Source: Devosia lucknowensis (lineage in GTDB: Bacteria; Pseudomonadota; Alphaproteobacteria; Rhizobiales; Devosiaceae). Taken from it: a stretch of 64,000 nt of DNA. The notes below the pieces were generated by a model. The model was not told the DNA's origin. It saw only the letters and a program-made list of their open reading frames with translations, and made no database searches. The position numbers and the translations under genes are program-made. The DNA lies in contig NZ_FXWK01000002.1 of the NCBI RefSeq assembly GCF_900177655.1, positions 1,054,001-1,118,000 on the forward strand. Reading direction: 5' to 3'. How positions within the stretch are numbered: the first letter of the stretch is position 1; every line of letters starts with the position of its first letter. This document shows positions 45,493 through 53,619 of this stretch, in pieces.

Positions 45493-46147
45493 GAACGGTC
45501 AGCTCCCCCTTGTTGAGCACCATGCGCGGATAGGGAAAGCGGTCGAGCAGCGGCAGTTCGTGGGTCGCCAGGATGATGGTCATGCCCAGCGTGCGATTGA
45601 GCTCGGCGAACAGATGCACCAGACGGCTCGACAGATCGGGGTCGACATTGCCCGTGGGCTCGTCGGCCAGGAGGATCTTGGGCCGGGCAATCACGGCGCG
45701 GGCAATGGCGGCGCGCTGCTTCTCGCCGCCCGAGAGCAGCGTGGGCAGGGCGTGCATGCGTTCCCCCAAGCCCACCCATTCAAGCAGTTCGGTCACGTTG
45801 GGCCGATATTCGCTCTCGGGCTGGCCAAGCACGCGCAGCGGCAGCGCGACGTTCTCGAAGGTCGTCAGGTGGTCGAGCAGGCGGAATTCCTGGAACACGA
45901 TCCCGATATGCCGCCGCATCTGCAGCAGGCTGTCCTGGTCGAGATTGCCGACATCCTCTCCGAACATGGTGACCTTGCCCCGGCTCGGACGAACCGAGAG
46001 CAGCAGGAGCCGCAGCAGGCTGGTCTTGCCGGCGCCCGATGGCCCGGTCAGGAAGTGAAACGAGCCGGGCTCGATGAAGAAGTTGAGGTCTTTGAGGATT
46101 TCGGGGCCATTGCCGTAACGCAGGCCTACATCGGAAAACTCGATCAA
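45485..46147 (-). CDS. ftsE: Cell division ATP-binding protein FtsE
   Basis: A 220-residue ABC-type ATPase. Walker A is GPSGAGKT at 35-42, the signature LSGGEKQRAAIARA, Walker B ILLADEPTGNVD, and the H-loop ATHELPLL. IGIVFQEFRLLDHLT fits FtsE. It drives conformational change in FtsX to activate cell-wall hydrolysis at the septum. The gene begins 212 bases from the divergent zinc-ribbon gene, where its promoter should lie. Confidence 0.94.
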   Translation of the reverse strand: MIEFSDVGLRYGNGPEILKDLNFFIEPGSFHFLTGPSGAGKTSLLRLLLLSVRPSRGKVTMFGEDVGNLDQDSLLQMRRHIGIVFQEFRLLDHLTTFENVALPLRVLGQPESEYRPNVTELLEWVGLGERMHALPTLLSGGEKQRAAIARAVIARPKILLADEPTGNVDPDLSSRLVHLFAELNRTLGMTIILATHELPLLDRFPYPRMVLNKGELTVHA

Positions 46148-46359
46148 AAACGGGTGCTCCCCAGCTCGTCCGTTGGCTTTGGCTGCACAGCGGCGAATCA
46201 GCTTGTGCGGCCATCATAGCAGCGTGAGCAAGTCCCCGCGGCATGGGCGGCCCATTGGCCGGGGGAAAGCGGCACAATTTTGGTCATGGACGGGGTTTGA
46301 GGAGTTTTAACCCGCAAGGGGATAGGGTCGGGGACCTGTCCGGGATCCCGCGCCGCCTG

Positions 46360-47367
46360 ATGATCATCACCTGTCCGCATTGCCAGACCAAGTACCAAGT
46401 GACCTATGAGGCCATCGGGTCTGCCGGTCGCAAGGTGCAGTGCGCGCATTGCCATCAGGCCTGGACCCAGGACCCCAGGCCGCAAAGCGTCAAGCCGCCG
46501 CAACCGCCTGCGGCAAGCGCCGCCGATGACGCACTGTTCGATGCCATCGCCGAGGATGCCCTCGATGAAGCGATGGTTGCCGAGGCAGCCGCCGCCGAGC
46601 CGCCGAAGCCCGCGCCGACCTCCGAACCTCCTGCCAATGCGGGCAAGCCCATCCCGCCGATCGATGCCGCGACCCTGCGCAAGCAGCAGGTCGAGTTCAA
46701 CCGGCGCCAGAACGCCATGAGTTCCAGCCTGCCCCTGGCCAAGGTCCGGCGCGCCGCGCGCGTCTCCGGCATCGTCATCCTGGCCGGGATCGTCGCCGTG
46801 GCCTGGTTCGGCCGCAGCGCCATCGTCGAGCGCTATCCCGACATGGCCGGATTATACGAGGCCGTCGGACTCGGCGTGAACGTCGTCGGCCTCGAATTTT
46901 CCGATCTGGCGACGCTCAAGTCGCTTTCGGGCGGCAATGACGTTCTCAGTGTCTCGGCCCAGATCGTCGGGCTGTCGCCCAATCCGGTGCCGGTGCCGCC
47001 CGTTGTCATCAGCCTTCTCGACGAGAGCGGTCACGCGGTCTACGAGTGGAGCGTGCAGCCGCGCGTAAACGACCTGATGGCCGGCGAGCGGGCAACCTTC
47101 GACACGCGCCTGTCGTTGCCTCCCAGCGAGGCCGTGCGCGTCAGGCTCAGCTTTGCGGGCAAGGGTGCGACATCAGGCGAGCGAACCGCGGCCGCCGAAA
47201 GCGTGACGGCGACAGGCGATGGAGGCGCCGCGCCCAGCCACGCGGCGCCCGTCGATACCCACCAGGATCAGCCGGAGGCGGGGCATGCCGCCCCTGCATC
47301 CGAACCTCAAGACCACGCAGCTGAACCGGCCCATGCGCCGGCGCCGGCTGCGGCAGACCACCACTAG
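46360..47367 (+). CDS. Zinc-ribbon (MJ0042 type) membrane protein
   Basis: A 335-residue protein with an N-terminal zinc ribbon built from two CxxC pairs (TCPHCQ and CAHCHQ, residues 4-32), an Ala/Pro-rich linker, one membrane helix (about 134-151) and a C-terminal beta domain (DUF3426-like) in the periplasm, ending in an Ala/His/Pro-rich tail. The layout is common beside ftsEX in alphaproteobacteria. The ribbon should face the cytoplasm. The role is unknown. Nine bases separate it from cpdR, so they form an operon. Confidence 0.85.
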   Translation: MIITCPHCQTKYQVTYEAIGSAGRKVQCAHCHQAWTQDPRPQSVKPPQPPAASAADDALFDAIAEDALDEAMVAEAAAAEPPKPAPTSEPPANAGKPIPPIDAATLRKQQVEFNRRQNAMSSSLPLAKVRRAARVSGIVILAGIVAVAWFGRSAIVERYPDMAGLYEAVGLGVNVVGLEFSDLATLKSLSGGNDVLSVSAQIVGLSPNPVPVPPVVISLLDESGHAVYEWSVQPRVNDLMAGERATFDTRLSLPPSEAVRVRLSFAGKGATSGERTAAAESVTATGDGGAAPSHAAPVDTHQDQPEAGHAAPASEPQDHAAEPAHAPAPAAADHH

Positions 47368-47376
47368 GAGCCCTCA

Positions 47377-47784
47377 ATGGCCCGCATCCTCGTCGCTGAA
47401 GACGATCCGTCCGTTCGCGCTTTCGTCGTGTCCGCCCTGACCATGAAAGGTCATGAGGTCGTGGCCGAGGAAGACGGAGGCCTTGCTGCCGAAACCATGG
47501 ATGCCGAAGGCGGGCGTTTCGATCTGCTGCTGACCGATATCAAGATGCCGGTCATGGATGGCATCGCGCTGGCGCTGCAGGTGGGCGCGACCTATCCCGA
47601 TGTCACCATCCTGATGATGACAGGCTTTGCCGACCAGCGCGAACGCGCCCACGGCCTCGACGCGCTGATCTACGACGTGATCGCCAAGCCCTTCACCCTG
47701 GCGGACCTGCTCGCCAAGGTCGACGACGCCCTCAATGGCGTTCCTGTCGAAGTGGTGTCCCTGGCGCGGCGCTCGCTGCAGTAG
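47377..47784 (+). CDS. cpdR: Single-domain response regulator, CpdR
   Basis: A 135-residue receiver without output domain. Asp54 (LLLTDIKMPVMDG) is the phosphorylation site; Asp9 and Asp10, Thr83 and Lys104 (IAKPF) complete the active site. The stretch DQRERAHGLDALIYDVIAKPF is highly typical of CpdR, which when unphosphorylated directs ClpXP to cell-cycle substrates in Caulobacter and rhizobia under CckA-ChpT control. AGGAG lies before the ATG. Confidence 0.92.
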   Translation: MARILVAEDDPSVRAFVVSALTMKGHEVVAEEDGGLAAETMDAEGGRFDLLLTDIKMPVMDGIALALQVGATYPDVTILMMTGFADQRERAHGLDALIYDVIAKPFTLADLLAKVDDALNGVPVEVVSLARRSLQ

Positions 47785-47790
47785 GAAAGA

Positions 47791-47907
47791 ACCCCCACCC
47801 AACCTCCCCCTGAAGAAGGGGGAGGGGTGCTTCCGTGGTTGCCTGGAGACCTGCCCGAAACTCGATCAGTCCCTCCCCCTTCTCCAGGGGGAGGCTAGGT
47901 GGGGGTC
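47791..47907. repeat. Large inverted pair of CCTCCCCC-family repeats
   Basis: Left copy from ACCCCCACC at 47791 to about 47827 and right copy ending GGTGGGGGT at about 47907 are inverted copies of one 37-base unit, nearly identical. Each contains its own CCTCCCCC / GGGGGAGG stem. The pair lies between the convergent ends of cpdR and lysA. A third copy follows fumC at 35617. Confidence 0.8.
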
Positions 47908-47915
47908 AGAGACCC

Positions 47916-49175
47916 TCAAACCCAGTCGGGCACTGAATCCAGCGCCAGCAATTCGTCCAGCGACTTGCGCGGGCGGATTACGTGCCAGCGTGCGCCATCC
48001 ACCAGGACCTCCGGGATCAGCGGGCGCGAATTGTAGGTCGAGGCCATCACCGCGCCATAGGCGCCGGCGCTCATCACGGCGAGCAGGTCGCCTTCCTTCA
48101 CCCCGGCTATCGTGCGCCCCTTGGCGAGGTAGTCTCCGGTCTCGCAGACCGGGCCGACAATGTCGCCGGTGATCGGGGGCAGGTTGGATGCGTTGACCGG
48201 CTGAATGTCGTGATGCGCCTCGTAGAGCGTGGGGCGAATGAGGTCGTTCATCGCCGCATCGACGATGATGAAATCGGCCTCGCCTTCCTTCACATATTCC
48301 ACCTTGGTGACGAGGATGCCGGCATTGCCGACAAGCAGGCGACCCGGTTCGATCACCAGCGAGCAACCGAGCTGTCCCACCTTGTCGCGCACCACGGCGG
48401 CATAGGCCGTGGGGTGCGGCGGCGCGTCCTCGTCGACATTATAGGGTATGCCGAGGCCACCCCCGATATCGACATGCTCGATCGTGTGCCCGTCGGCGCG
48501 CAGGGCGGTCACGAGGTCCGCCATCAAGCCGAAGGCATTGCCGAAAGGCTCGAGGTCGACGATCTGCGAGCCGATATGCATGTCGACGCCGACCGCCTTC
48601 ACATTGGGCAGCTGCGCGATGCGGGCATAGACTTCGAGCGCGCGCTTGTAGGGAATGCCGAACTTGTTTTCGCTCTTGCCGGTCGAAATCTTGGCATGGG
48701 TGCGCGCATCGACGTCGGGATTGATACGGACCGAGACATGGGCCGTCTTGCCCATGCTCGCGGCGACACGCGAGAGCCGCTCGAGCTCGGGTTCGCTTTC
48801 GAGATTGAAGCACTTGATGCCGACCTCGAGGCCGCGGCGCATTTCCGCTTCGGTCTTGGCGACACCGGAAAAAACGATCTTTTCGGGAGCAATGCCAGCC
48901 GCCAGGGCGCGTTCGAGTTCCCCAAGCGAAACCACGTCGGCGCCGCAGCCTTCGGACGCCATGAGCTTCAGGACCGCCTGGTTGGAATTGGCCTTCATGG
49001 CATAGGCCATCAGCATCGGGATGCCGTCGAAGGCTTCGCGCACCACGCGGACATGTCGGCGCAGCGTCGCGCTCGAATAGACGTAGAACGGGGTTCCGAC
49101 CGTCTCGGCCAGGTCGTTGAGGTCAACGTCCTCGGCAAACAGAACGCCATCGCGATGATTGAAGTGGTGGACCAT
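47916..49175 (-). CDS. lysA: Diaminopimelate decarboxylase
   Basis: A 419-residue PLP enzyme (alanine racemase-like barrel) that makes L-lysine from meso-diaminopimelate. The cofactor Lys lies in LMAYAMKANSN, the barrel motif VDMHIGSQI and GGGLGIPY follow, and the C-terminal CETGDYLAKGR carries the catalytic Cys. ATG at 49175. In many relatives lysA directly follows argH and a tiny lipoprotein gene; here a ChaC-like gene and repeats stand between. Confidence 0.95.
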   Translation of the reverse strand: MVHHFNHRDGVLFAEDVDLNDLAETVGTPFYVYSSATLRRHVRVVREAFDGIPMLMAYAMKANSNQAVLKLMASEGCGADVVSLGELERALAAGIAPEKIVFSGVAKTEAEMRRGLEVGIKCFNLESEPELERLSRVAASMGKTAHVSVRINPDVDARTHAKISTGKSENKFGIPYKRALEVYARIAQLPNVKAVGVDMHIGSQIVDLEPFGNAFGLMADLVTALRADGHTIEHVDIGGGLGIPYNVDEDAPPHPTAYAAVVRDKVGQLGCSLVIEPGRLLVGNAGILVTKVEYVKEGEADFIIVDAAMNDLIRPTLYEAHHDIQPVNASNLPPITGDIVGPVCETGDYLAKGRTIAGVKEGDLLAVMSAGAYGAVMASTYNSRPLIPEVLVDGARWHVIRPRKSLDELLALDSVPDWV

Positions 49176-49203
49176 TTTTATTCCCCGGGTGTACCCACAC
49201 CCA

Positions 49204-49306
49204 CGGCGTCACCCCGGCGCAGGCCGGGGTCCATGTCCGCTCACCTCCGCCCGTCGAGAGGTTGCAGTTTCGCGCATGGATTCCGGCCTTCGCCGGAATG
49301 ACGCCG
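49204..49306. repeat. Inverted pair of palindromic repeats upstream of lysA
   Basis: Unit 49204-49235 and unit 49275-49306 are inverted copies of a 32-base sequence. Each can form its own hairpin, ACCCCGGC / GCCGGGGT in the first and ATTCCGGC / GCCGGAAT in the second, with the two differences in one arm compensated in the other. The 192-base gap between lysA and the ChaC-like gene holds little else. Confidence 0.8.
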
Positions 49307-49367
49307 TGGACGTCGAAATGTTTCGCGGCAATCCGTAATTCAGTGGCGCCGAAAACAAAAGCCAGAC

Positions 49368-50087
49368 TTATCGATCAGCCTCATAAGCCGCTTCGATGCG
49401 CTCGGCCACGAGGTGTTGCAGGCGCCAGAGGTGAGGATCGTGAATGCCCATCTCCTCCAGATGCCCCACGGTGGCGAACAGATACTCTGCCATCGACCCG
49501 CGCGACCCGCTGGCGCGGGCCAGCACGTCGGCGACCTGGTCTTCGCTGAGGCCCGAAACATAGCGGCCCGAATTGCGGTCGATGCAGAAGGTCAGTGCCG
49601 TCATCGTATGGTCGCCGCTCCGGACCTTGACCCAGCGCGGCGGGAAGGCCGAGGGGAGCCAGGCCATCTCGCGCTCGAAGAGCTTGATCAGGCTTTCCTC
49701 GACACGGTCGGGTGGCAGGCGATAGGCCACGCCCTTGCAGGCACCGCCTCTATCGAGTGCCAGCATGAGGCCGGGATTCTCGTCGCTGCCGCGCCAGCGG
49801 TTGTTCCAGCCCAGGCAAAAAGCGCGGTGCCAGCCGCGGATCGTGCCGGTCCGCATCTCGACGAAGTCGCAGGCCGGTTTCCAGATCAGCGAGCCATAGG
49901 CGAAAATCCAGATCTCGCCGGGGTCCTCGATGTCGGCCATCAACCGCGCGATGGTCGTGCGGTGATCGTCCTCGGTCGCCGCATGCATGCCTTCGGGCGG
50001 CTCGGGCATGTCCTCGGTGACGTCGAGCGGCTGCACATGGGCGACATGGCGGGCCGTGAGACGCATCTTTCGCGAGGAGTGGGCCAC
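49368..50087 (-). CDS. ChaC-like gamma-glutamylcyclotransferase, longer form
   Basis: A 239-residue member of the same superfamily as the gene at 42686. It has an N-terminal extension of about 55 residues, then IWIFAYGSLIWKPACDF near residues 59-75, FCLGWNNRWRG, and a C-terminal region (GSMAEYLFATVGHLEEMGI) typical of ChaC. The substrate is probably glutathione or another gamma-glutamyl peptide. The two paralogues share only the core motifs, so they are not recent duplicates. Confidence 0.88.
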   Translation of the reverse strand: MAHSSRKMRLTARHVAHVQPLDVTEDMPEPPEGMHAATEDDHRTTIARLMADIEDPGEIWIFAYGSLIWKPACDFVEMRTGTIRGWHRAFCLGWNNRWRGSDENPGLMLALDRGGACKGVAYRLPPDRVEESLIKLFEREMAWLPSAFPPRWVKVRSGDHTMTALTFCIDRNSGRYVSGLSEDQVADVLARASGSRGSMAEYLFATVGHLEEMGIHDPHLWRLQHLVAERIEAAYEADR

Positions 50088-50102
50088 CGGTTTCTCCGTT
50101 TT

Positions 50103-50218
50103 TCCTTCTCCCCTTGCGGGAGAAGGTGGATCGCGCCCAGCGCGAGACGGTGAGGGGGTGGAGGCACAGTATACCCCTCACCGCCATTCGGCACCTTCTC
50201 CCCCAAGAGGAGAAGAAA
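50103..50218. repeat. Inverted pair of CTTCTCCCC-family repeats
   Basis: Unit 50103-50159 (CCTTCTCCCC, loop, GGGAGAAGG, then GGTGAGGGGG) and unit 50173-50218 (CCCCTCACCG, CACCTTCTCCCC, GAGAAG) are inverted copies. They fill the 153-base gap between the ChaC-like gene and argH. Related units lie near 32899, 41538 and 53579. Confidence 0.75.
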
Positions 50219-50240
50219 GACCGTGTCCTATTCGCCAGTG

Positions 50241-51713
50241 TCAGGCAATACCACCATCGCCATGGCCGCCGGACTTTTTCTTGCTCAGCGCCCGTGGTTC
50301 GTGGGTCTCGCCGGTCAGTAAGCTCTTCCAGCGCGCCGCCTGCGCCACCACATTGGCCGGCGCCGTGCCGCCATAGGAGGCGCGCGCGGCAACCGAGGCT
50401 TCCACCGTCAACACCTTGTGGATGCGGCTGTCGATGCGGTGATCGATGAGCTTGAAGTCCTCGATGGTCAGGCCTTCGAGGCCACAGCCCTTCTGTTCGG
50501 CCAGCGACACGACCTGGCCGGTAATGTGATGCGCATCGCGGAAGGGAATGTTGAGTTCGCGCACCAGCCAGTCGGCGACGTCGGTAGCGGTCGAGAACCC
50601 AGCCGAGGCCGAGGCATGCATGCGCTCGCGATTGGGCATCATGTCCTTGACCATGCCAGTCATGGCAGCCAGCGACAGGCTCAGGGCGTCGAGCGCGTCG
50701 AAGGCGACTTCCTTGTCTTCCTGCATGTCCTTGGAATAGGCCAGCGGCAGGCCCTTCATCACCACGAGGAGGGAATTGAGCGCGCCCAGGATGCGCCCGA
50801 TCTTGGCCCGCACCAGCTCGGCCGCGTCGGGATTGCGCTTTTGCGGCATGATCGAGGAGCCGGTGGTGAACTTGTCCGAGAGCTTGATGAACCCGAACTG
50901 CGCGCTCGACCAGATCACCATTTCCTCGGCAAACCGGCTGAGGTGCATGGCGCAGATCGAGGCCGCCGCCAGCGTCTCCAGGATGAAGTCGCGGTCGCTG
51001 ACGGCATCGAGCGAATTGGCGGTTGGACGATCGAAGCCCAGCGCCGCTGCGGTCATGTCGCGATCGATCGGGTAGGGGGTGCCCGCCAGGGCGGCAGAGC
51101 CCAGCGGGTTTTCGTTGAGGCGCTTGCGTGCGTCCTCGAGCCGCCCGGCATCGCGGCCGAGCATTTCGACATAGGCAAGGAGGTGGTGGCCGAAAGTCAC
51201 CGGCTGGGCGTTCTGCAGGTGGGTGAAGCCGGGCAGGATGGTCTCGGCCTCGTCCTCGGCGCGGGTCACCAGCGCCAGCTGCAGCCCGCGGATCTGGCCA
51301 ACCAGCGTGTCGATATAGTCGCGCACATAGAGCCGGAAATCGGTGGCGACCTGGTCATTGCGGGAGCGCGCTGTATGCAGACGCCCGGCGGCATCGCCGA
51401 TCTTCTCGCGCAGGCGCGACTCGACGTTCATATGGATGTCTTCGAGCGCCCGCGAGAATTTGAACTGCCCGCCCTCGATTTCGGCGAGCACCTCGTCTAG
51501 ACCCGCCAGGATGGCGTCGCGATCGGTCTGCGTCAGAATGCCCGTGGCCGCGAGCATTGTGGCATGGGCCTTCGATCCGGCAATATCCTGGCGGTAGAGG
51601 CGCTGGTCGAAGCCGATGGAGGCGTTGATCTCCTCCATGATGGCATCGGGCGCTTCGGCGAACCGGCCGCCCCACATCTTGTTGCTCAGAGCCTTGTCCG
51701 ACGGAGACACCAT
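50241..51713 (-). CDS. argH: Argininosuccinate lyase
   Basis: The last enzyme of arginine synthesis, 490 residues, splitting argininosuccinate to arginine and fumarate. The superfamily signature [12 protein letters not shown] is intact, with KMWGGRF at the N-terminus and [16 protein letters not shown]. The ATG at 51713 gives [18 protein letters not shown] and overlaps the tlpA start codon on the other strand by two bases. No strong ribosome binding site is visible for argH. About 20 residues at the C-terminus are an extension (SKKKSGG). Confidence 0.94.
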   Translation of the reverse strand: MVSPSDKALSNKMWGGRFAEAPDAIMEEINASIGFDQRLYRQDIAGSKAHATMLAATGILTQTDRDAILAGLDEVLAEIEGGQFKFSRALEDIHMNVESRLREKIGDAAGRLHTARSRNDQVATDFRLYVRDYIDTLVGQIRGLQLALVTRAEDEAETILPGFTHLQNAQPVTFGHHLLAYVEMLGRDAGRLEDARKRLNENPLGSAALAGTPYPIDRDMTAAALGFDRPTANSLDAVSDRDFILETLAAASICAMHLSRFAEEMVIWSSAQFGFIKLSDKFTTGSSIMPQKRNPDAAELVRAKIGRILGALNSLLVVMKGLPLAYSKDMQEDKEVAFDALDALSLSLAAMTGMVKDMMPNRERMHASASAGFSTATDVADWLVRELNIPFRDAHHITGQVVSLAEQKGCGLEGLTIEDFKLIDHRIDSRIHKVLTVEASVAARASYGGTAPANVVAQAARWKSLLTGETHEPRALSKKKSGGHGDGGIA

Positions 51714-52371
51714 GGAAAATACCCGCTCAAAAGGTCCCCAGGCTTTGAAGTGGGCCTTGCCCGTCGCCGCAGGGGTGGTCGTTGCTGGTGGGTCTATAGC
51801 GGCATGGCTGATGCTGGGCAATGCCGGCACGGCCAATGAGTGTCCGGTCCAGCAGGTCCAGGCGCAGATCGTCGATGCGGCCGCCACCGGAGAACTGGCG
51901 GCGCTCAGCGGGACCGGCGAGGGCCGCGGCTATGCGGACATGGCGTTCAACCACGCCAGCGGCGCCCCGATGACGGTGGCCGATTTCGCCGGCAAGGCGC
52001 TGCTGGTCAATTTCTGGGCCAGCTGGTGCGTGCCGTGCCGCGAGGAAATGCCGGCGCTCGACGCCATCGCCACCGAATACAATTCGGACAAGTTCATGGT
52101 CCTGCCGATCAATCTCGATATCGGCGCGGGAGGCCTCGACAAGGCGCAGGCCTTCCTCGACGAGGGCCAGTTCCAGAACCTGCCGCTTTATGCCGACAAC
52201 ACCTTCGCCGCCTTCGAGCGCCTCAAGCGCGAAGCCGTGGCGATCGGCCTGCCGGCGACGCTGCTGCTCGATCCGGAAGGGTGCGAGCTCGCGGTGCTGC
52301 AGGGCCCGGCCGAATGGCACAGCAAGGACGGAAAGGCCGTCATCGACGCACTGATCGGCCTGCGGGGCTAG
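51712..52371 (+). CDS. tlpA: TlpA-like thiol:disulfide oxidoreductase
   Basis: A 219-residue protein anchored by one N-terminal helix (about 13-35) with a periplasmic thioredoxin fold. The active site is WCVPC (Cys106, Cys109) in [18 protein letters not shown], and [11 protein letters not shown] contains the cis-Pro. TlpA proteins reduce periplasmic thiols, for example in cytochrome oxidase assembly. GGAGA precedes the ATG, whose first two bases are shared with the divergent argH start. Confidence 0.92.
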   Translation: MENTRSKGPQALKWALPVAAGVVVAGGSIAAWLMLGNAGTANECPVQQVQAQIVDAAATGELAALSGTGEGRGYADMAFNHASGAPMTVADFAGKALLVNFWASWCVPCREEMPALDAIATEYNSDKFMVLPINLDIGAGGLDKAQAFLDEGQFQNLPLYADNTFAAFERLKREAVAIGLPATLLLDPEGCELAVLQGPAEWHSKDGKAVIDALIGLRG

Positions 52372-52577
52372 ACCAGCAAATCAACTTCCGCGCCGTTGAG
52401 CGGCGCTTCGGCCGGCTTCGTCGTCGGCACGGGCGAGGCGGCATTCTCGGCCTGGGCCTGCATCATCTCGCCGCGCAGTCGCGCCACTTCGAGCAGATGC
52501 CCGCCTTGCGGCACGCCCTTTTCATGGACGATGCGGTTGATCATGACGGATGGGGCGATGCCAATGCCGGTGCCCAT
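52368..52577 (-). CDS. Hypothetical 69-residue protein
   Basis: A small protein beginning MGTGIGIAPSVMINRIVHEK, with a helix rich in Glu, Ala and Gln and a Pro/Ala-rich C-terminal part. There is no signal peptide. Its stop overlaps the tlpA stop by four bases. The gene at 52587 lies nine bases upstream on the same strand, so they are likely co-transcribed. No family is recognised. Confidence 0.6.
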   Translation of the reverse strand: MGTGIGIAPSVMINRIVHEKGVPQGGHLLEVARLRGEMMQAQAENAASPVPTTKPAEAPLNGAEVDLLV

Positions 52578-52586
52578 CGCCGGTCC

Positions 52587-52802
52587 TCAGGCCTGCTTGT
52601 CGACCAGCGTGCCCTGGCCCGGAGGCGGTGGGCTGAGCGCGGTCTGCATGAGGGAATTGACGAGTTCCATTTCCATCTCATGGCTCTTCTTGACCACGGC
52701 AATCTGCACGGCGTTCTGCGTCGTCGCCATGCGCGCGGTCAGCAGGTTGGTGGCAAGATCTGTGTTCACGACACGGGTCCGGGATGGGTGGCTATGGCCC
52801 AT
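52587..52802 (-). CDS. Putative motility protein, YjfB-like
   Basis: A small protein of up to 71 residues. The core DLATNLLTARMATTQNAVQIAVVKKSHEMEMELVNSLMQ is split by this entry as a helix with the YjfB pattern (AVQIAVVKKS), and it ends PGQGTLVDKQA, like YjfB tails. The role of YjfB proteins is unknown; they tend to occur in motile bacteria. The start is unclear: ATG 52802 has no ribosome binding site, and GTG 52769 begins just before the conserved core. Confidence 0.55.
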   Translation of the reverse strand: MGHSHPSRTRVVNTDLATNLLTARMATTQNAVQIAVVKKSHEMEMELVNSLMQTALSPPPPGQGTLVDKQA

Positions 52803-52863
52803 ACTAGTTAAGCCGGGTTAACGCTTGTTTGCTCGAAAGCGACGACTTGTCGCAAACCCCCGA

Positions 52864-53547
52864 TCAGCGGCCGCCCCAGAGCGGCACGGCGCGCCGTTTC
52901 ATCAGCGGAGCGAGGACAACGCCCGCGGCAAACCCACCCAGATGCGCCCACCACGCCACGGGCTCGTCCGAGCCGATCACGACGTAGAACAGCTGCGTCG
53001 CGATCCAGAACCCCAGCATCCAGAAGGCCGGTACGGGCAGGGGGATGGGAATGACGATGCGCGCCAGAACGAATACCCGGGCATGTGGGAATAGCACGAT
53101 ATAGGCGCCCATGACGCCCGCAACCGCGCCAGAGGCGCCCAACAGCGGACCATTGCCTTCGAGATTGAAGCCGAGGTGCGCCAGCGCCGCCAGCACGGCG
53201 CAGGCCAGGTAGAATACGAGATATTTCGCGTGCCCCAGCGCATCCTCGATATTGTCGCCGAAGACCCACAGGAACAGCATATTGGTCAGGAGGTGCAGCC
53301 AATCGGCATGCAGGAAGGCATAGGTGACCAGGTTCGCCCAATCCGGCAGCCACGGCACGGGCTGCGGATAGAGGTCGCGCACCACGATCGGGATCATGCC
53401 GAAATTGATGGCGGCCTGGTCGAAGGCGGCCGGCGGCAACATGGCCTGCACGGCAAAGACCGCGATGGTCACCGCGATCAGTCCGTAATTGACGAAAGGA
53501 AAGGGGATGTGCCGACGCGGATTGCTGTCGTGGAGGGGCAGAAACAT
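52864..53547 (-). CDS. Rhomboid family intramembrane serine protease
   Basis: A 227-residue membrane protease with six or more helices. The catalytic dyad is visible as Ser139 in GASGAVAG and His202 in WWAHLGGFAAG; Asn89 in HLLTNMLFLW helps form the oxyanion hole. The N-terminal FPFVNYGLIAVTIAVF and the loop WANLVTYAFLHADWLH match the bacterial family. The ATG at 53547 is chosen; upstream in-frame sequence is a repeat. It follows the adenosyltransferase gene by 72 bases. The substrate is unknown. Confidence 0.92.
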   Translation of the reverse strand: MFLPLHDSNPRRHIPFPFVNYGLIAVTIAVFAVQAMLPPAAFDQAAINFGMIPIVVRDLYPQPVPWLPDWANLVTYAFLHADWLHLLTNMLFLWVFGDNIEDALGHAKYLVFYLACAVLAALAHLGFNLEGNGPLLGASGAVAGVMGAYIVLFPHARVFVLARIVIPIPLPVPAFWMLGFWIATQLFYVVIGSDEPVAWWAHLGGFAAGVVLAPLMKRRAVPLWGGR

Positions 53548-53578
53548 TATTGGTCCTTCATCGCCAGCGTGCTCTTGC

Positions 53579-53613
53579 TTTCGTCCTCTTCTCCCACAGG
53601 AGAAAAGGGGTGA
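53579..53613. repeat. Intergenic repeat between adenosyltransferase and rhomboid genes
   Basis: CGTCCTCTTCTCCC ACAG GAGAAAAGGGG, a shortened unit of the CTTCTCCCC family also seen at 32899, 41538 and 50103. It fills most of the 72-base gap. Confidence 0.55.
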
Positions 53614-53619
53614 GCGCAA

